From: JABDIY01 sp963803875
GTDB taxonomy: Bacteria; Actinomycetota; Acidimicrobiia; Acidimicrobiales; SZUA-35
Direction of reading: 5' to 3'
Assembly: GCA_963803875.1 (NCBI GenBank)
Contig: CAWDOA010000008.1
Coordinates: forward strand, 496,001-560,000
DNA length: 64,000 bases
Part shown: one piece after another, positions 37,968-47,328 of the stretch
Layout of the letters: every line of letters starts with the position of its first letter
Numbering within the stretch: position 1 is the stretch's first letter
Made by a program: the position numbers and the translations under genes
Notes under the pieces: model-generated
What the model was told of the DNA's origin: nothing
Databases searched by the model: none
What the model saw: only the letters and a program-made list of their open reading frames with translations

Positions 37968-39384
37968 TCAATGAGCTGGGTTGTCGCCAACCTTGGCCTG
38001 TAGTCGCGCCAGTTCAGATTCCAGGTCTGATCGCACGGATGCGTACTCCGGTCGGGCATACACGTTGGTGGTTTCGAGCGGATCGGATTCGAGGTCGAAC
38101 AGCTCCCACTCGACCGGATCGGTGGGACCATGGGCGCCGGCCTGCCCGAGAGGATCGTTGTAGTAACAGATCAGCTTATGGGTGAGGGTTCGCACGCCGT
38201 AGTGGGCGGGCACGTTGTGGGCACCGTCCCTGTGCATCCAGTATCGGTAGTACATCGACGTCTGCCAATCCGAAGGTGTCTCGCCATCGAGAACCGGCAC
38301 GAAGCTGCGTCCCCTGCATCTCGCCGGGGATCTCGACGCCGGCCAGGTCACAGAACGTGGGGGCGAAATCGACGTTGAGAACCATTGCATCCTGGATCGT
38401 GCCGGCCTCGATCCTTTGCGGGAACCGGATGAGGAACGGCATCTGGAGCGACTCTTCGTACATCAGTCGTTTGTCGAACCAACCGTGATCACCCAGAAAG
38501 AACCCCTGATCCGAGGTGTACACCACGATCGTGTTGTCAGCCTGGCCGGTGCTGTCGAGATAGTCGAGCATCCGGCCCACGCTGTCGTCGATGCTGGCGA
38601 TGGTGCGCAGATAGTCCTTGATGTACCGCTGATACCGCCACCGGATCTCCTCGTCCCGGGTCAGCCCATGAGGCACAGGTGACTTGAGATCGACGATCGG
38701 ATCGAGATCCATCAACCGCATCTCCATGGCCTGCACCACCGCGGCCCTGGTGTGGTGATCGTCGAACATCGTCTCCGGCTCCGGAATCTCCACGTCGTCG
38801 TACAAGGTGAAGTGTTTCTTCGATGGCTCCCAGGTGCGGTGTGGCGCCTTGTGATGGGTGAGAATCATCCACGGGCGGTCGCGATCACAACGATCGAGCC
38901 AGGCGAGACTGTCGTCGGTGATCAGATCGGTGACGTACCCACTTCGTTCAACGATGTCGTAACCAGCCGCTCCGTCGGTTCTGCTCTGAAGCATGACCGG
39001 GTTGTGATAGTGCCCCTGTCCGGGAAGCACCCGCCAGAAATCGAATCCGGTTGGATCGTGGAGAGGGCCATGACCCAGATGCCATTTGCCCACAACGGCG
39101 GTCTGGTAGCCAGCAGCCTGGAGGAGTTTGGGGAAGGTGAGCAGCCGATTGTCCATATGTGTGTCGAGGGTCGTCACCCGATTCACGTGGTTGTAGGTTC
39201 CTGTCAGCACCGCCGCCCGGCTCGGGGTACAGATGCTGTTGGTACAGAAGCAGCTGTTGAGCAACATGCCACCTACGGCGATCCGATCCAGGTTCGGTGT
39301 CTGGTTGATAACGCTGCCATAGGCACTGATCGCATGGGCGGCGTGATCGTCGCTCATGATGAACAACAGGTTCGGACGTCTCAT
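37968..39384 (-). CDS. Sulfatase (type I, formylglycine-dependent), one frameshift
   Basis: Arylsulfatase-like hydrolase. ATG 39384 gives RRPNLLFIMSDDHAAHA (calcium aspartates), then the formylglycine site CTPSRAAVLTG, VVGKWHLGHG and DQGFFLGDHGWFDK. The frame breaks in a CCCC run at 38311-38314; removing one base joins GEMQGRSFVPVLDGE to the C-terminal YYRYWMHRDGAHNVPAHYGV and WELFDLESDP. The restored length is about 470 residues. No signal peptide is visible, so it may be cytoplasmic. A sulfatase-modifying enzyme is not in the window. Substrate is probably a sulfated sugar or ester (family knowledge). Confidence 0.9.
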
Positions 39385-39503
39385 GTCCCCAGTATCGCCC
39401 TGTCACCCCAAGAGCCCCAGCTCGCAGTAGTGGCAGACAAACCATCATCGGGTCCCGCGGCCTGAGTACCGCAACCCCGATTGGATCGGGCAAGGTTGTT
39501 GGT

Positions 39504-39935
39504 ATGGGGAGCGAGTCAGAAACGAACGGGGACGTCTCCATCGAATGGCGAGGCGACTTCGAGAGCGAAGAAGCGAACGCGCTCCACTCCGCAGCCTTCA
39601 TCACCCGGCTCCGCACCGCTGAGGAATGGGACTGGAGATCGATCGTTCATCGCCACAGCCTTGGTTGGTGCACCGCACGCTCCAAGGGGCAACTCGTTGG
39701 ATTCGCAAATGTCGTGTCGGATGGTTTCGTGCACAGCTGGCTTCAGGACGTGATGGTGCTGCCCACCCACCAGCGGTCAGGGGTAGGCCGAGCGCTGGTC
39801 GCCCTTGCGGTCGAACGATCCAAAGAGGCACGATGCGAATGGCTACACGTCGACTTCGATGACGACGCTGCGGACTTCTACTTCAAAGGCTGTGGCTTCA
39901 CCCACACCAATGCAGGGCTGTACCGCCTCCAGTAG
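39504..39935 (+). CDS. GNAT-family N-acetyltransferase
   Basis: A 143-residue single GNAT domain. The acetyl-CoA binding motif appears as VLPTHQRSGVGRALVALAVERS, and the C-terminal strand DDDAADFYFKGCGFT is typical. ATG 39504 begins MGSESETNGD. It converges with groL across a strong terminator hairpin. Substrate unknown; small single-domain GNATs acetylate small molecules or protein N-termini. Confidence 0.88.
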   Translation: MGSESETNGDVSIEWRGDFESEEANALHSAAFITRLRTAEEWDWRSIVHRHSLGWCTARSKGQLVGFANVVSDGFVHSWLQDVMVLPTHQRSGVGRALVALAVERSKEARCEWLHVDFDDDAADFYFKGCGFTHTNAGLYRLQ

Positions 39936-39980
39936 CGACGGGTTGCTTCCCGGCCGCACGATCGCAACGACAGCAGTACC

Positions 39981-40015
39981 GCAAAAACAAAGGGGCCGGC
40001 CCAAAGGCCGGCCCC
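39981..40015 (-). terminator. Intrinsic terminator of groS-groL
   Basis: On the minus strand a perfect 10-bp stem GGGGCCGGCC/GGCCGGCCCC with a TTTG loop (40015-39992) is followed by TTTGTTTTTGC. It lies 25 bases after the groL stop. It is the only textbook Rho-independent terminator I found in the window. Confidence 0.9.
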
Positions 40016-40039
40016 CGAGAAATCAGCGTGAGCTGACGG

Positions 40040-41680
40040 CTACATCATGCCACCCATACCACCCATGCCGCCCATATCGGGCATGCCGCCGCCGGCGCCT
40101 TCAGGCTCCGGCTTGTCGGCGACGAGGCTTTCGGTGGTGAGGAGGAGCGCTGCAATGGATGCTGCGTTCTGAATAGCTGCACGGGTGACCTTGGCCGGGT
40201 CGGTGATGCCGCTTTTCATCAGGTCTTCCAGCTCGCCCTTGGCCGCGTTCAGACCGACGTTGCCTTCGGCTTCCTGCACCCGGGTAATCCAGATGGCACC
40301 TTCGAGACCGGCATTCTCGGCGATGAGGCGAGTCGGAGCTGCGAGCGCACGATACACGCTCTCCGCACCGGTCCTCTCGTCACCCTTGAGCTTCTTGATG
40401 GCCTTCTCCACGGCGGGACGAGCCCGCAGCAGTGCGGTGCCACCACCGGCGACAACGCCCTCTTCGAGCGCGGCGCGGGTTGCGGACAGGGCATCCTCGA
40501 TGCGGTGCTTCTTCTCCTTGAGCTCCACTTCGGTGGCTGCACCGACCTGGACAACAGCAACGCCGCCGGCCAGCTTGGCCAGACGCTCCTGGAGCTTCTC
40601 ACGGTCCCAGTCGCTGTCGGTGTTCTCGATCTCGGAACGGATCTGCGAAATGCGGCCATCAACGTCGGCCTTGTCGCCGCCACCTTCAACAATGGTGGTG
40701 TTGTCCTTGGTGATCACGATCTTTCGAGCGGTGCCCAACAGGTCCATGGTTGCGCCATCAAGCTTGAGGCCAACCTCTTCGGCAATGACCTGACCACCGG
40801 TGAGAATGGCCATGTCTTGGAGCATTGCCTTGCGGCGCTCGCCGAAGCCGGGAGCCTTGACGGCCACCGAGGCGAAGGTGCCACGGATCTTGTTGACGAC
40901 CAGGGTCGCCAGGGCTTCACCGTCGACGTCCTCGGCGATGATCACCAGCGGCTTGCCGCTCTGCATGACCTTTTCGAGCACGGGCAGGAGATCCTGTACG
41001 TTGCTGATCTTGCCCTGGTTGAACAGGATGTAAGGGTTCTCGAGAACCGCTTCCTGACGGTCGGGGTCGGTCACGAAGTAGGGGCTGATGTAACCCTTGT
41101 CGAACTGCATGCCCTCGGTGAACTCGAGCTCGATTCCGAAGGTGTTCGACTCTTCGATTGTGACAACGCCGTCTTTGCCCACTTTGTCGATGGCATCGGC
41201 AAGGACCTTGCCAACGCTGTCATCGGCGGCGGAGATGGAAGCGACCTGAGCGATCTGCTTCTTGTCTTCGATGGCTACGGCGTTCTTGCCAATCTCGTCG
41301 ACGGCGGCAGCTACAGCAGCCTCGATGCCCTTCTTGAGCACCATCGGGTTGGCGCCGGCAGTCACGTTCCTGAGGCCTTCCTTGATGAGGGCCTGAGCGA
41401 GCACGGTGGCGGTGGTGGTTCCGTCGCCGGCTACATCGTTGGTCTTGGTGGCGACCTCTTTGACCAGCTGGGCACCCATGTTCTCAAAGGGATCCTCAAG
41501 CTCGATCTCACGAGCGATGGATACACCATCGTTGGTGATGGTCGGGGCGCCGAACTTCTTGTCGAGCACCACGTTTCGGCCTTTGGGGCCCAGCGTCACC
41601 TTCACCGCATCGGCGAGCTTGTTCACGCCGATCTCGAGCACGCGGCGCGCTTCATCGTCAAATTTCAACATTTTTGCCAT
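40040..41680 (-). CDS. groL: Chaperonin GroEL (60 kDa)
   Basis: ATP-driven protein-folding chaperonin, 546 residues. Conserved blocks: TLGPKGRNVVLDKKFG, GDGTTTATVLAQAL, AVKAPGFGERRKAML and VVAGGGTALLRARPA. The C-terminus is the Gly/Met tail MPDMGGMGGMGGMM. In many actinobacteria the groES-linked copy has a histidine-rich tail instead, so this one is of the general-purpose kind. AGAGG precedes ATG 41680. It is the second gene of a CIRCE-controlled operon and ends in a strong terminator. Confidence 0.98.
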   Translation of the reverse strand: MAKMLKFDDEARRVLEIGVNKLADAVKVTLGPKGRNVVLDKKFGAPTITNDGVSIAREIELEDPFENMGAQLVKEVATKTNDVAGDGTTTATVLAQALIKEGLRNVTAGANPMVLKKGIEAAVAAAVDEIGKNAVAIEDKKQIAQVASISAADDSVGKVLADAIDKVGKDGVVTIEESNTFGIELEFTEGMQFDKGYISPYFVTDPDRQEAVLENPYILFNQGKISNVQDLLPVLEKVMQSGKPLVIIAEDVDGEALATLVVNKIRGTFASVAVKAPGFGERRKAMLQDMAILTGGQVIAEEVGLKLDGATMDLLGTARKIVITKDNTTIVEGGGDKADVDGRISQIRSEIENTDSDWDREKLQERLAKLAGGVAVVQVGAATEVELKEKKHRIEDALSATRAALEEGVVAGGGTALLRARPAVEKAIKKLKGDERTGAESVYRALAAPTRLIAENAGLEGAIWITRVQEAEGNVGLNAAKGELEDLMKSGITDPAKVTRAAIQNAASIAALLLTTESLVADKPEPEGAGGGMPDMGGMGGMGGMM

Positions 41681-41691
41681 GTGATTACCTC

Positions 41692-41979
41692 TTAAGCGAG
41701 CTTCGCGAGGATGTCGCGAGCGTTGAGAATGAGAAGGTCTTCGCCTTCGATGGTGATTTCGGTGCCGCCGTACTTGCTGTAGACCACGGTGTCGCCGACT
41801 GCGACATCCATGGGGATCAGTTCGCCGGCATCGCTGCGGCGACCGATGCCTACAGCGACCACCTCGCCCTGTTGGGGCTTCTCTTTGGCAGTGTCGGGAA
41901 TCACCAGGCCGCTAGCGGTGGTGGACTCGGCTTCCTTGGCCCGGATAACAATCCGGTCCTCAAGTGGTTGCAGTTTCAT
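41692..41979 (-). CDS. groS: Co-chaperonin GroES (10 kDa)
   Basis: Heptameric lid of GroEL, 95 residues. PLEDRIVIRAKEAESTTASGL (mobile loop region), VGDTVVYSKYGGTEI and ILNARDILAKL are standard. ATG 41979 has GGAGG about 9 bases upstream. It lies 11 bases before groL, forming the usual bicistronic operon, with a CIRCE operator 23-49 bases upstream of its start. Confidence 0.98.
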   Translation of the reverse strand: MKLQPLEDRIVIRAKEAESTTASGLVIPDTAKEKPQQGEVVAVGIGRRSDAGELIPMDVAVGDTVVYSKYGGTEITIEGEDLLILNARDILAKLA

Positions 41980-42001
41980 TCGTGCGTGCCTCCATTGGCG
42001 A

Positions 42002-42028
42002 TTAGCACTCTCATAGGACGAGTGATAA
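42002..42028. promoter_or_regulatory. CIRCE operator (HrcA site) of groESL
   Basis: TTAGCACTC-N9-GAGTGATAA matches the CIRCE consensus TTAGCACTC-N9-GAGTGCTAA at 17 of 18 positions. It lies directly upstream of groS, where HrcA would repress the operon and release it on heat shock. Confidence 0.93.
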
Positions 42029-42073
42029 TGCTAGAAATCGAAGCGGCGCGTAACAACATGCCGCGGCTACTTT

Positions 42074-42100
42074 TTGGCAATCCTCCCCCGAGAGTGCCAA
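42074..42100. promoter_or_regulatory. Second, degenerate CIRCE-like element
   Basis: TTGGCAATC-N9-GAGTGCCAA keeps the CIRCE half-site pattern and the 9-bp spacing, with the A-to-G and matching T-to-C changes giving symmetric halves. Its centre is 72 bp from that of the first CIRCE, farther from groS. It may bind HrcA in tandem or serve an upstream promoter. Confidence 0.65.
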
Positions 42101-42210
42101 TCGCCCCCCACTGCCCAAATTCCTGTGGATACCCACACTGGACGTGGCTCTCAGCTTGGCAGAACGTCCGAATGTGGCTATCAACCGGGATTTCACCGGC
42201 TCGGGACCCT

Positions 42211-43149
42211 TCAGAGCGCAGCAAGGGTTGCCCCAACTCCAGCTTCCAGGGGCGTCGGCACGCAATTGAACCGAGCCTCGAAGGCGGAAGAATCAAGCAC
42301 GAAGTCGCTATCGAACTCGTACTGGAGCTCGATGAGCTCGCCGAGCGGCTTGACGAAGCGACCCAGGATCCCCAGCAGCCAGCTCGGCATGGCTGAGACC
42401 TTGCCCTCGACTTGCGCCGATCGAGCGACAAGTTGGGCCAGCTCCAGCTGCGTCACCGCCGGGGCCGTGGGACAGTGCCAAGCCCTTCCCCACGCCGACG
42501 GCTCCGAGGCGAGCGTCACCATCGCAGCGGCGATATCTGGCACGTAGGTGACCGAGTGCAGTGCTTGAGGTGAACCCACGATCGGAGCTCTTTTGCCGAT
42601 GGCAGCGCGTTTCATGAACCGCTCCCCAAAGGAAGAGGCCACCACGCCGGGTCCGTAGAAGTCACTTGCACGAACCGCTGCCACGCGAAGACGTCCGTCC
42701 CAGTGCTCGGCCTGGAGTTCGTTCCAGAGCCGGGCTCTGACCCGTCCCTTGCGGGTCGTTGCGGTCAGAGGGAGTTCCTCGGTCATCGGACCCTCGACCG
42801 GTCCATAGCCGTACAGGTTCTCGAGAACGATCAGAGGAGCATCCGCTGCCTGGCAGCCCTCGACAATCGCACGCTGGAGGCCCGGGAACTCTTCGACCCA
42901 ACGGTGATAGGGCGGCGCGGCCACATGAAAGACGATCGTGGCGTCGCCAATGGCGTCGATTGCCTGGGATGGGTCGCCGAGGTCTGCGGCAACCGCCCGT
43001 GACCCACGATGGGTTGATCCGGAGCGGGTGATCAGCAAGGGCTTCAAACCGAGCGCCACAAGTCGATCGACGAGGGCCCGACCGACCGGGCCGGCTCCAA
43101 GGACTGCGGGGCGAGCCAGAGTCTTGTCGGTTTCGGTTTCGCCACTCAT
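42211..43149 (-). CDS. NAD(P)-dependent epimerase/reductase-like protein
   Basis: A 312-residue extended-SDR-like protein. The N-terminal dinucleotide site is ARPAVLGAGPVGRALVDRL, followed by DATIVFHVAAPPYHRWVEEFP and a substrate region VENLYGYGPVEG-like (LENLYGYGPVEGPM) and VRASDFYGPGV. The usual YxxxK pair is not evident, as in many NAD(P)-binding or NmrA-type relatives. Substrate unknown. It stands alone on the minus strand between groESL and the PPOX gene; spacing to the latter is 44 bases. Confidence 0.82.
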   Translation of the reverse strand: MSGETETDKTLARPAVLGAGPVGRALVDRLVALGLKPLLITRSGSTHRGSRAVAADLGDPSQAIDAIGDATIVFHVAAPPYHRWVEEFPGLQRAIVEGCQAADAPLIVLENLYGYGPVEGPMTEELPLTATTRKGRVRARLWNELQAEHWDGRLRVAAVRASDFYGPGVVASSFGERFMKRAAIGKRAPIVGSPQALHSVTYVPDIAAAMVTLASEPSAWGRAWHCPTAPAVTQLELAQLVARSAQVEGKVSAMPSWLLGILGRFVKPLGELIELQYEFDSDFVLDSSAFEARFNCVPTPLEAGVGATLAAL

Positions 43150-43193
43150 GGTTCAACCGATCTCTTGAAGAACAACTGGGAGCATTGATCGCG

Positions 43194-43589
43194 CTAGCCC
43201 ATCTGGGTTGTGTGTTCGGGCCTGACCACCATGACCACCCGTTCGTCGCCGGGCAGATGGAACGGGTACTCGTCAACGCCCATGTACTTCTTGGCCATGC
43301 TGTTGATGAATGAATGGTCACCGTCGTCTTCGACCCGCGTGACCTCGCCACGAATCTCGAGGTAACGGTACGGGTTCTCCGGGTCGGTGGCGCTCAGCGC
43401 TACCGAGGGGTTGGCTTCCAGATTCCGGAACTTCTGTCGACCCCGAGTGAGTGAGAACCTGATGTTGCCGTCGGCATCACCTCCGGCCCAGACCGGCGTG
43501 CTCTGAGGATTACCGGAAGGTCCGACCGTAGCTACATGCCAGAACGCAACCTTGGACAACATGTCTTGGTAGTTCTCAGGGATCGTCAT
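43194..43589 (-). CDS. Pyridoxamine 5'-phosphate oxidase-like (PPOX) flavin/F420 enzyme
   Basis: A 131-residue split-barrel protein: FWHVATVGPSGNPQSTPVW at the N-terminus, IRFSLTRGRQKFRNLEANP and YRYLEIRGEVTRVEDDGDH. This is the pattern of actinobacterial PPOX-class F420-dependent oxidoreductases; F420 versus FMN use cannot be decided by eye. ATG 43589 was chosen (GGGG upstream); 24 earlier in-frame residues do not match the family. A perfect 14-bp palindrome lies 43 bases upstream of the start. Confidence 0.87.
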   Translation of the reverse strand: MTIPENYQDMLSKVAFWHVATVGPSGNPQSTPVWAGGDADGNIRFSLTRGRQKFRNLEANPSVALSATDPENPYRYLEIRGEVTRVEDDGDHSFINSMAKKYMGVDEYPFHLPGDERVVMVVRPEHTTQMG

Positions 43590-43727
43590 AGACCCCATCC
43601 TACGGTCGACGTGTCTCCGGCTGAGCCCGATCTGTCGGCCGACAGCGACATTCAGAGCCAATTCTCGGCCCAGGGCGACACTTGATGTAGACCTCAGCCG
43701 AGATTTCGGTGAGGGGGGGTGAAGGGG

Positions 43728-44723
43728 TTAGAGGCGGAGGTTGGGGGTGGCGCCTGTGTCGAGGGCTGTGGGGCCGTCGGCTTGAAGCCGCCAGTGAGCC
43801 GCGGCAGCGATCATGGCGGCGTTGTCGGTACAGAACTGACGGGCCGGGACGAGGCCATCCACGCCGCGGCTGGCGCATTCGGCAGCAAAACGAGCCCGAA
43901 GCTCGGAGTTGGCGGCCACTCCCCCGCCCAAGCACGCCGTCTTCACTCCGAACTGATCCACCGCCTGCATACATTTCGTCACCAGCACGTCGACCACCGC
44001 CTCCTGGAAGCCAGCCGCCAAGGCATCGTTGGACGTCTCGGGATGTTTGCGCACGTAGTTGATGACCGCAGTCTTCATACCGCTGAAGCTGAAGTCGAGG
44101 CTGCCGTCCATCAACCCCCGGGGAAAGTGAATCGGCTCCCCCTCGAATACTTGGGCGATCCGATCGATCACCGGTCCACCCGGATAACCGAGCCCGAGGT
44201 ACCGGGCGACCTTGTCGAACGCCTCGCCTGCGGCATCGTCGATGGTGGACCCGACTAGTTCGTAATCCCCACGGTCTTTCACGTACACGATCGATGTGTG
44301 GCCTCCGCTCACCAACATCGTGACCATTGGAACCTCGAGGTCGGGCCGTTCCAGAAACGCAGCAAACAGATGACCTTCGAGGTGATTCACACCCACGTAG
44401 GGCTTGTCCCAGGCCAGTGCCAGAGTTTTCGCAGCAGTCACGCCGATCAGAAGGGCTCCGATGAGGCCCGGCCCGTTCGTGGCGGCGACGGCGGTCAGGT
44501 CGTGCGGTGCCACTTCAGCTTGGTCGAAGGCCGTGCGCAACACCGGTTCGAGAGTCTCCAGGTGGGCGCGACTGGCCACCTCGGGAACGACCCCGCCAAA
44601 GGGTGCGTGTATCTCGATCTGGCTGGACACCACATTCGAGAGAACCCTGGTTCCGCCTTCCACGATCGCAACACTGGTCTCATCGCAGCTGGTTTCAATT
44701 GCCAGAATCAGATTGTCAGCCAC
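43728..44723 (-). CDS. tsaD: tRNA N6-adenosine threonylcarbamoyltransferase
   Basis: Catalytic subunit for t6A formation at position 37 of ANN-decoding tRNAs. Motifs: LAIETSCDETSVAIVEGG, the metal-binding HLEGHL, LVSGGHTSIVYV, DDAAGEAFDKVARYL and LGGGVAANSELR. From GTG 44723 the product is 331 residues, normal length. Its start overlaps the rimI stop by eight bases. All partners TsaB and TsaE are encoded in the same operon; TsaC, the fourth, is not in the window. Confidence 0.97.
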   Translation of the reverse strand: MADNLILAIETSCDETSVAIVEGGTRVLSNVVSSQIEIHAPFGGVVPEVASRAHLETLEPVLRTAFDQAEVAPHDLTAVAATNGPGLIGALLIGVTAAKTLALAWDKPYVGVNHLEGHLFAAFLERPDLEVPMVTMLVSGGHTSIVYVKDRGDYELVGSTIDDAAGEAFDKVARYLGLGYPGGPVIDRIAQVFEGEPIHFPRGLMDGSLDFSFSGMKTAVINYVRKHPETSNDALAAGFQEAVVDVLVTKCMQAVDQFGVKTACLGGGVAANSELRARFAAECASRGVDGLVPARQFCTDNAAMIAAAAHWRLQADGPTALDTGATPNLRL

Positions 44724-45237
44724 GTACCCCACCGGTCCGTTCTCCGAGGCGTTGGAGCAATGCATCGTATTCGGCGCTGTCGATGTCGTGAGCCCACAGG
44801 ATCAGTGCATCCTCACCATCGGGGTAGTAGCCAGCTCGAATACCAACCGGTCCCAGACCGAATCGGCGATACAGCGAAATCGCCAAATCGTTCCCGGCCC
44901 GAACCTCCAGCGTGGCGTTCCTGCTGCCGCCGGCCACGCTCCGCCGCAGTAGTTCGGCGAGGAGGATCCGTGCCAGTCCCCGACGCCGCATCCCGAGGTC
45001 GACGGCAACGTTCATGATGTGGACGTCATCCCCCACGAACATTGCACCTGCGAAACCGACGATGGCGCCATCGAGTGACCCGACCAGCCACAGACGTTCT
45101 TCAGGGCTCATGCGCAGCTCGCCCTCGAACAGCGCCCGTGACCACGGCGACGCATTGGCGGCCAGCTCGATTCGAGCCACATCATCGAGATCAGCGCTGG
45201 CGAATTCCCGCACCTGAAGTGCCGCGGACTCCGTCAT
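44716..45237 (-). CDS. rimI: Ribosomal protein S18 alanine N-acetyltransferase-like GNAT
   Basis: A 173-residue GNAT enzyme with MNVAVDLGMRRRGLARILLAE (acetyl-CoA motif) and EVRAGNDLAISLYRRFG. RimI acetylates the N-terminal alanine of S18 in E. coli; in actinobacteria the same gene sits between tsaB and tsaD, as here. The start overlaps the tsaB stop by four bases (ATGA), and its 3' end overlaps tsaD. Confidence 0.93.
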   Translation of the reverse strand: MTESAALQVREFASADLDDVARIELAANASPWSRALFEGELRMSPEERLWLVGSLDGAIVGFAGAMFVGDDVHIMNVAVDLGMRRRGLARILLAELLRRSVAGGSRNATLEVRAGNDLAISLYRRFGLGPVGIRAGYYPDGEDALILWAHDIDSAEYDALLQRLGERTGGVRG

Positions 45238-45893
45238 GATCTACCAGCACCCCCCGGCCGTGTCTTGATGTTGATAGCGGCGTCAGGATCGCGCAGATAC
45301 ATCGGTTCGATCGCTGAAGCCGGAAGCGACGCGGTATCTGGTCCGATCAGCGCAGCGGCCGCAACGCTTGGCACCACGCCCCGATGGACCGAAGCAACCG
45401 CCTCGAACTCGTCGATGTAACGGTCCGCTCCATCGCCCACACACAGAGCATCAGCGGACAGGAGCGAAACAAGTTCAGCCGGGCTCACAACGAGCGGCTC
45501 GCCTTCGGCCGACATGTCGGCCGTGAACACTTGATTGCGGCGAGCGTCGATGACTGCAAACAGCGGACCGTCGTGCGAAGGGGCTGCCGCTGCCAGCAAC
45601 TGAAGCGAGCTGACAGGGACAACAGGCACATCGAGGGCGAACGCCAGTGACTTCGCGGTTGCGATCCCCACCCGCATTCCGGTGTAACGACCGGGACCGA
45701 TATCGACCACGATCCGATCGACACCCGATAGCGAAATCTCAGCTTCAGCCAGGACCGATTGCAGCATCGGAGTGATCTCCTCGGCATGCCGACGATCGGT
45801 CATGACTGATCGTTCGGCCAGAACATGCCCGTCTTTCGCGAGAGCGATCCCAACCAACGCAGTCGACGACGAGATGGCCAGAGAAATCACCAT
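45234..45893 (-). CDS. tsaB: t6A biosynthesis protein TsaB
   Basis: ASKHA-fold partner that dimerises with TsaD. Features: SLAISSSTALVGIALAKDG at the start, DIGPGRYTGMRVGIATAKSLA (family signature GPGSFTG appears as GPGRYTG) and VIDARRNQVFTADM. 219 residues from ATG 45893, whose start region overlaps the tsaE stop. Coupled in the tsaE-tsaB-rimI-tsaD operon. Confidence 0.94.
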   Translation of the reverse strand: MVISLAISSSTALVGIALAKDGHVLAERSVMTDRRHAEEITPMLQSVLAEAEISLSGVDRIVVDIGPGRYTGMRVGIATAKSLAFALDVPVVPVSSLQLLAAAAPSHDGPLFAVIDARRNQVFTADMSAEGEPLVVSPAELVSLLSADALCVGDGADRYIDEFEAVASVHRGVVPSVAAAALIGPDTASLPASAIEPMYLRDPDAAINIKTRPGGAGRS

Positions 45894-46369
45894 TCCACCT
45901 CTGCCAGCCGTTCCCGCCACCGGTCGAGAACTTGGGAGTCCGCCTCGACAGTGATCACTCTCTCATCCTCGTCATCGGAATCGGCGACCAGACGAACAAC
46001 TAGACGTTCAACCGGCAAGACATCCTCGATGGTGTCGCCCCACTCGATCACGGTGACGCCACTCTCGATCAGCTCCGGCAGATCGAGGTCGAGCGTCTCC
46101 GCCAGATCATCGAGTCGATACACGTCCAGATGATGAAGTAGTTCTCGGCCCTGGTATTGCTGATGGAGGGCAAACGTTGGGCTGGTGACGCGATCGTCGA
46201 CACCGAGACCCAGTGCGACGCCCTTGGCGAACTGGGTCTTTCCCGCACCGAGGTCACCAGTGAGCACGATCAAGTCCCCGGTCGACAATGCAGCGCCTAT
46301 TTGCGCAGCGATGGAAACCGTATGATCCGGAGATTCGGATCGAATGGATGTGAGAACAACGGTGGACAC
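45887..46369 (-). CDS. tsaE: t6A biosynthesis ATPase TsaE
   Basis: P-loop ATPase required for turnover of the TsaB-TsaD complex. Walker A VLTGDLGAGKTQFAKGVA, then VTSPTFALHQQY and LLHHLDVYRLDD, and the conserved VIEWGDTIE. GTG 46369 gives a 160-residue product of normal length; a longer in-frame extension does not match. It is the first gene of the t6A operon and is divergent from the dehydratase-like gene with 23 bp between starts. Confidence 0.94.
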   Translation of the reverse strand: MSTVVLTSIRSESPDHTVSIAAQIGAALSTGDLIVLTGDLGAGKTQFAKGVALGLGVDDRVTSPTFALHQQYQGRELLHHLDVYRLDDLAETLDLDLPELIESGVTVIEWGDTIEDVLPVERLVVRLVADSDDEDERVITVEADSQVLDRWRERLAEVEW

Positions 46370-46392
46370 GACCCCGTTAGTCTGCCTTGACA

Positions 46393-47328
46393 ATGAGTCC
46401 GCCCACCGACACTTCTGACCCAGCCCGCAACGTTCTACCCTCCGATATCGAAGCGGCAGCTGATGTGATTCAGCCAAGGCTTCGGCGGACGCCGGTGCTG
46501 ATCGACGACGACATCGTCTACAAGCTCGAACTGCTACAGCACAGCGGCACCTTCAAGGCTCGGGGCGCAACGCACGCACTTGTCAAGGCGATCGAGGGTG
46601 GGGAGGTTGGAGATGCCGGTGTGGTGGCGGCGTCGGGAGGTAATCACGGAGCAGCGGTCGCATGGGCGGCCAAGGAGCTGGGCGTGCCGGCCAACATTTT
46701 CGTGCCCACGATCTCTTCTCCCACCAAGGTTGAACGGCTCCGGTCCTACGGCGCAACCGTCCATCAGGTTGGCGATGTGTATGCCGAATCGTTGGCCGCC
46801 AGCCAGAGTTCATGGAACGACAACGGTGGCTTCAGCATCCACGCATACGAAGCCCCGAACGTGGTCATGGGAGCGGGCACATGTGCGATGGAAATGGAAC
46901 AGGACGCAGGACCCCTCGACGTTGTCTTCGTGTCGTGCGGCGGAGGGGGCTTGGCGGCCGGAACCGCGGCGTGGTTCGACGGCCGAACCGAGCTTGTGAT
47001 CTGCGAGACCGAAACCACGGACGCGTTTGCGGCGTCGGCCGCCGTCGGCCGCCGGGTGGAAGTGGAAGTGTCAGGCATCGCAGCCGACGCCCTCGGCGCC
47101 ACGAGCATCGGAGAACTGGCGTGGGACATTCTGAGATCGACTCCGACCACGAGCGCAGTTGTCTCAGATGAAGAGACAATCGCGGCCCGTCAGTGGATGT
47201 GGGACGAGTTCCGGCTGCTGATCGAGCACTCGGCCGCAGTGGCTATCGCCGCCCACCGCAGCGGCCGCTGTGACACCGCGAGCAAACGAGTGGGAATCAT
47301 CGTGTGCGGAGCGAATACGTCCTTTTGA
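46393..47328 (+). CDS. Threonine/serine dehydratase-like PLP enzyme
   Basis: Fold-type II PLP enzyme of about 311 residues. PLP lysine in QHSGTFKARGATHAL, the ASGGNHGAAVAWAAKELGVPA motif and the phosphate-binding glycine loop SCGGGGLAAG are clear. Relatives deaminate threonine or serine, or act as racemases or ectoine-pathway dehydratases. ATG 46393 was preferred to the in-frame TTG at 46387. It ends near a CGCTCGC-type intergenic island and converges with tetR. Confidence 0.87.
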   Translation: MSPPTDTSDPARNVLPSDIEAAADVIQPRLRRTPVLIDDDIVYKLELLQHSGTFKARGATHALVKAIEGGEVGDAGVVAASGGNHGAAVAWAAKELGVPANIFVPTISSPTKVERLRSYGATVHQVGDVYAESLAASQSSWNDNGGFSIHAYEAPNVVMGAGTCAMEMEQDAGPLDVVFVSCGGGGLAAGTAAWFDGRTELVICETETTDAFAASAAVGRRVEVEVSGIAADALGATSIGELAWDILRSTPTTSAVVSDEETIAARQWMWDEFRLLIEHSAAVAIAAHRSGRCDTASKRVGIIVCGANTSF

